The notes under the pieces were generated by a model. It did not search any database, was not told the origin of the DNA, and saw nothing but the letters and a program-made list of their open reading frames with translations. Positions 62,508-64,000 of a stretch of 64,000 nt of DNA are shown here, one piece after another. This DNA comes from a candidate division LCP-89 bacterium (GTDB lineage: Bacteria > Electryoneota > B3-LCP), in the NCBI GenBank assembly GCA_025774555.1, contig JALGVT010000025.1, positions 1 to 64,000 of the forward strand, given 5' to 3'. A program made the position numbers and the translations under genes. Position 1 is the stretch's first letter; each line of letters begins with the position of its first letter.

Positions 62508-63713
62508 TTAAACTGCCGGCACATAATCTTCCTTCAAGTTCAAGAATCCGATTCGCCGTTTTGGCGTTCCGGTTTTAACCGCTTCCTGCAGTTCATTCAT
62601 GGCGGACATGATATGTTCAGGTTCTATCGGCTTGCCGCCCAGACCGTAAATGTAGTTGGTCAGCATCGGCACGGAATTGTATCCATATAGAGCCGATCTG
62701 ATTTCGATATGCACCGGTCCGCCGTCACCACCATAGGCTATCGAACGGTCGAGGATAGTGCAACCTTTCAAAGGTGAAATCAGCTTGGCTATTTCCTGGT
62801 ATGGGAAGGGACGGAACATGCGGATTTTAATCATACCCGCCTTGACTCCTCTGCCGCGCAGATCATCGACGACCATCCGCGCCGCTCCGGCTGTCGATCC
62901 TAATACGACCACAGCGTATTCCGCATCGTCCATCTTGTACGCTTCGAAAAATTCGTAGCATTCTTCACCGCCGAAAGTCTCTTTGAACTCTTTACCGACG
63001 TCAAGTACTACCTGAGGCGACGCCATCATTCCGTCAAGCTGTGAGACTTTGTGCTCGAAATAGAAATCCGAGAAGTCCAGCGCTCCTAAAGTCATCGGAT
63101 GGTTCGCGTCCAGCAATGTATAACGGGGATTGTATTCACCCACAAACTTCTTAGCTTTGGCATCATCGTAGATGGTAACGGTTTCCACGCCGTGGCTGAT
63201 GATAAAGCCGTCCAGCGTTACCATCGCCGGCGTCAATACATCTGGATGTTCGGCGATGCGGATTGCCTGCAGAGTATTTTCGTAGGCTTCCTGAGCGTTT
63301 TCGCTGAAGAGATGAATCCAGCCGGCGTCCCGCGTGCCCATGGTATCTGAATGATCTCCCTGAATGTTGATGGGACCTGACAGCGCTCGGTTGACCACCG
63401 GCATAACGATGGGCAGCCGGTAAGATGAGGCAATATATAATATTTCCCACATCAGCGCTAAACCACAGGCGGCAGTGGCAGTCATCGATCTAGCGCCGGC
63501 GGCAGCAGCGCCCACGGTAGCGGACATGGCGGAATGTTCCGATTCGACCAGCACAATGTCTGTGTCAATCAGGCCGTCAGCGGCGAAATCAGCGAACTTT
63601 TGCATCATCGCAGTTTGCGGAGTAATGGGATAAGCTGCCATTGTATCGGGATTGATCTGCCGCATAGCGTGAGCCACGGCTTCATTCCCAGTTAGTGCCA
63701 TTCGTTCTGGCAT
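62508..63713 (-). CDS. porA: 2-oxoacid:ferredoxin oxidoreductase alpha subunit
   Basis: 401 aa. Pyrimidine-binding and transketolase-like parts are seen: TGNEAVAHAMRQINPDTMAAYPITPQTAMMQKFADFAADG, VESEHSAMSATVGAAAAGARSMTATAACGLALMWEI, and GMIKIRMFRPFPYQEIAKLI near the end. It is upstream of porB, with 46 bases between, and downstream of the ferredoxin-type subunit. Confidence 0.93.
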   Translation of the reverse strand: MPERMALTGNEAVAHAMRQINPDTMAAYPITPQTAMMQKFADFAADGLIDTDIVLVESEHSAMSATVGAAAAGARSMTATAACGLALMWEILYIASSYRLPIVMPVVNRALSGPINIQGDHSDTMGTRDAGWIHLFSENAQEAYENTLQAIRIAEHPDVLTPAMVTLDGFIISHGVETVTIYDDAKAKKFVGEYNPRYTLLDANHPMTLGALDFSDFYFEHKVSQLDGMMASPQVVLDVGKEFKETFGGEECYEFFEAYKMDDAEYAVVVLGSTAGAARMVVDDLRGRGVKAGMIKIRMFRPFPYQEIAKLISPLKGCTILDRSIAYGGDGGPVHIEIRSALYGYNSVPMLTNYIYGLGGKPIEPEHIMSAMNELQEAVKTGTPKRRIGFLNLKEDYVPAV

Positions 63714-63776
63714 TTTATATTCCTCTATAGTAAGATTACTGTTTTTTAGTCTCTAAAGTACAGGATTTCGAATCCT

Positions 63777-64000
63777 TTATTTCTTCTCCATCGTGATCGC
63801 TTTTTCCGGCTTCGTGGGGCATTCCATACTGCATATCTCACACCCTTTACAGTGATAGTAGTCGATGCCTACGACTTCGCCGTTTTCAACCAGAATAGCG
63901 CTGTCGGGGCAATACACCCAGCAGAAAAGGCATTGGATGCAAAGCTCCGGATGGAACACCGGGCGAAATGTGCCCCAGGTGCCGGTCTCATATTTTTCGG
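63777..64000 (-). CDS. porD: 2-oxoacid:ferredoxin oxidoreductase delta (ferredoxin) subunit, partial
   Basis: The visible 73 residues have two 4Fe-4S motifs, CIQCLFCWVYCPD and CKGCEICSMECPT, separated as in PorD. The frame continues upstream of the GTG at 63959 (KYETGTWGTFRP) and off the window, so the N-terminus is missing. It precedes porA, giving the order porD-porA-porB. Confidence 0.88.
   Translation of the reverse strand, partial: EKYETGTWGTFRPVFHPELCIQCLFCWVYCPDSAILVENGEVVGIDYYHCKGCEICSMECPTKPEKAITMEKK

Overview
The window (about 50% G+C, densely coded, both strands) looks like a chromosomal contig from an uncultivated, probably anaerobic bacterium of the Fibrobacteres-Chlorobi-Bacteroidetes (FCB) superphylum or a neighbouring candidate phylum such as KSB1, Zixibacteria or Marinimicrobia. 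The main evidence is a set of large secreted proteins that end in a type IX secretion (T9SS) type A sorting domain (PNPFNPTT... GIY.YRL.AG ... K.VL.K). Other pointers are a gingipain-like C25 peptidase, a 2-oxoacid:ferredoxin oxidoreductase, a polyferredoxin and a hemerythrin/DUF438 protein. The phylum is inferred from gene content; no rRNA or tRNA gene was seen.

Layout. (1) 1-866 is an accessory scar: the end of an IS3-family element joined to a 5'-truncated OLD-type ATPase/TOPRIM gene. (2) 923-19824 is mostly housekeeping on the + strand: dinB, a DUF72 gene, lolC/lolD, clpC, a PEGA lipoprotein, an M29 aminopeptidase, cinA, thpR, recA-recX, small stress-type genes, alaS, then a polyferredoxin with an HMA-like partner. 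(3) 19863-41379, all on the - strand, holds a deacetylase, a metallo-beta-lactamase-fold protein, a sulfatase-like membrane enzyme, a giant beta-helix/FN3 protein, several T9SS cargo proteins and a receiver-V4R-thioredoxin cluster. (4) 41380-48874 is rich in repeats: hydantoinase B, a methyltransferase beside copies of an inverted-repeat element, a RAYT transposase with its REP sequences, then a Crp/Fnr regulator next to a DUF438-hemerythrin operon with an FNR-type box. (5) 49019-64000 has mutS2 and cvpA, two more T9SS cargo proteins, a PAS/outer-membrane pair, the phosphatidylglycerol genes pgpA and pgsA, and porB-porA-porD running off the edge.

How it fits together. The T9SS cargo genes are scattered as separate transcription units, several with a promoter candidate of the form TTGnnn-N17-TAnnTT and a 3' hairpin terminator. 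recA, recX, dinB, cinA and mutS2 form a DNA-repair theme. The Fnr/DUF438/DUF2249 block looks like a small redox- or NO-responsive regulon. Palindromic and mobile repeats fill nearly every intergenic gap from 37 to 61 kb.

The most unusual observation is that a palindromic repeat (GTCGGATTC-N3-GAATCCGAC), also present between genes, sits in frame inside the T9SS sorting domains of two paralogous cargo proteins. Also notable are a RAYT gene bracketed by identical 29-bp REPs plus a 27-bp perfect palindrome, and a solitary IS3 end that now supplies the ribosome-binding site of alaS. No wholly new multi-gene defence system could be supported.
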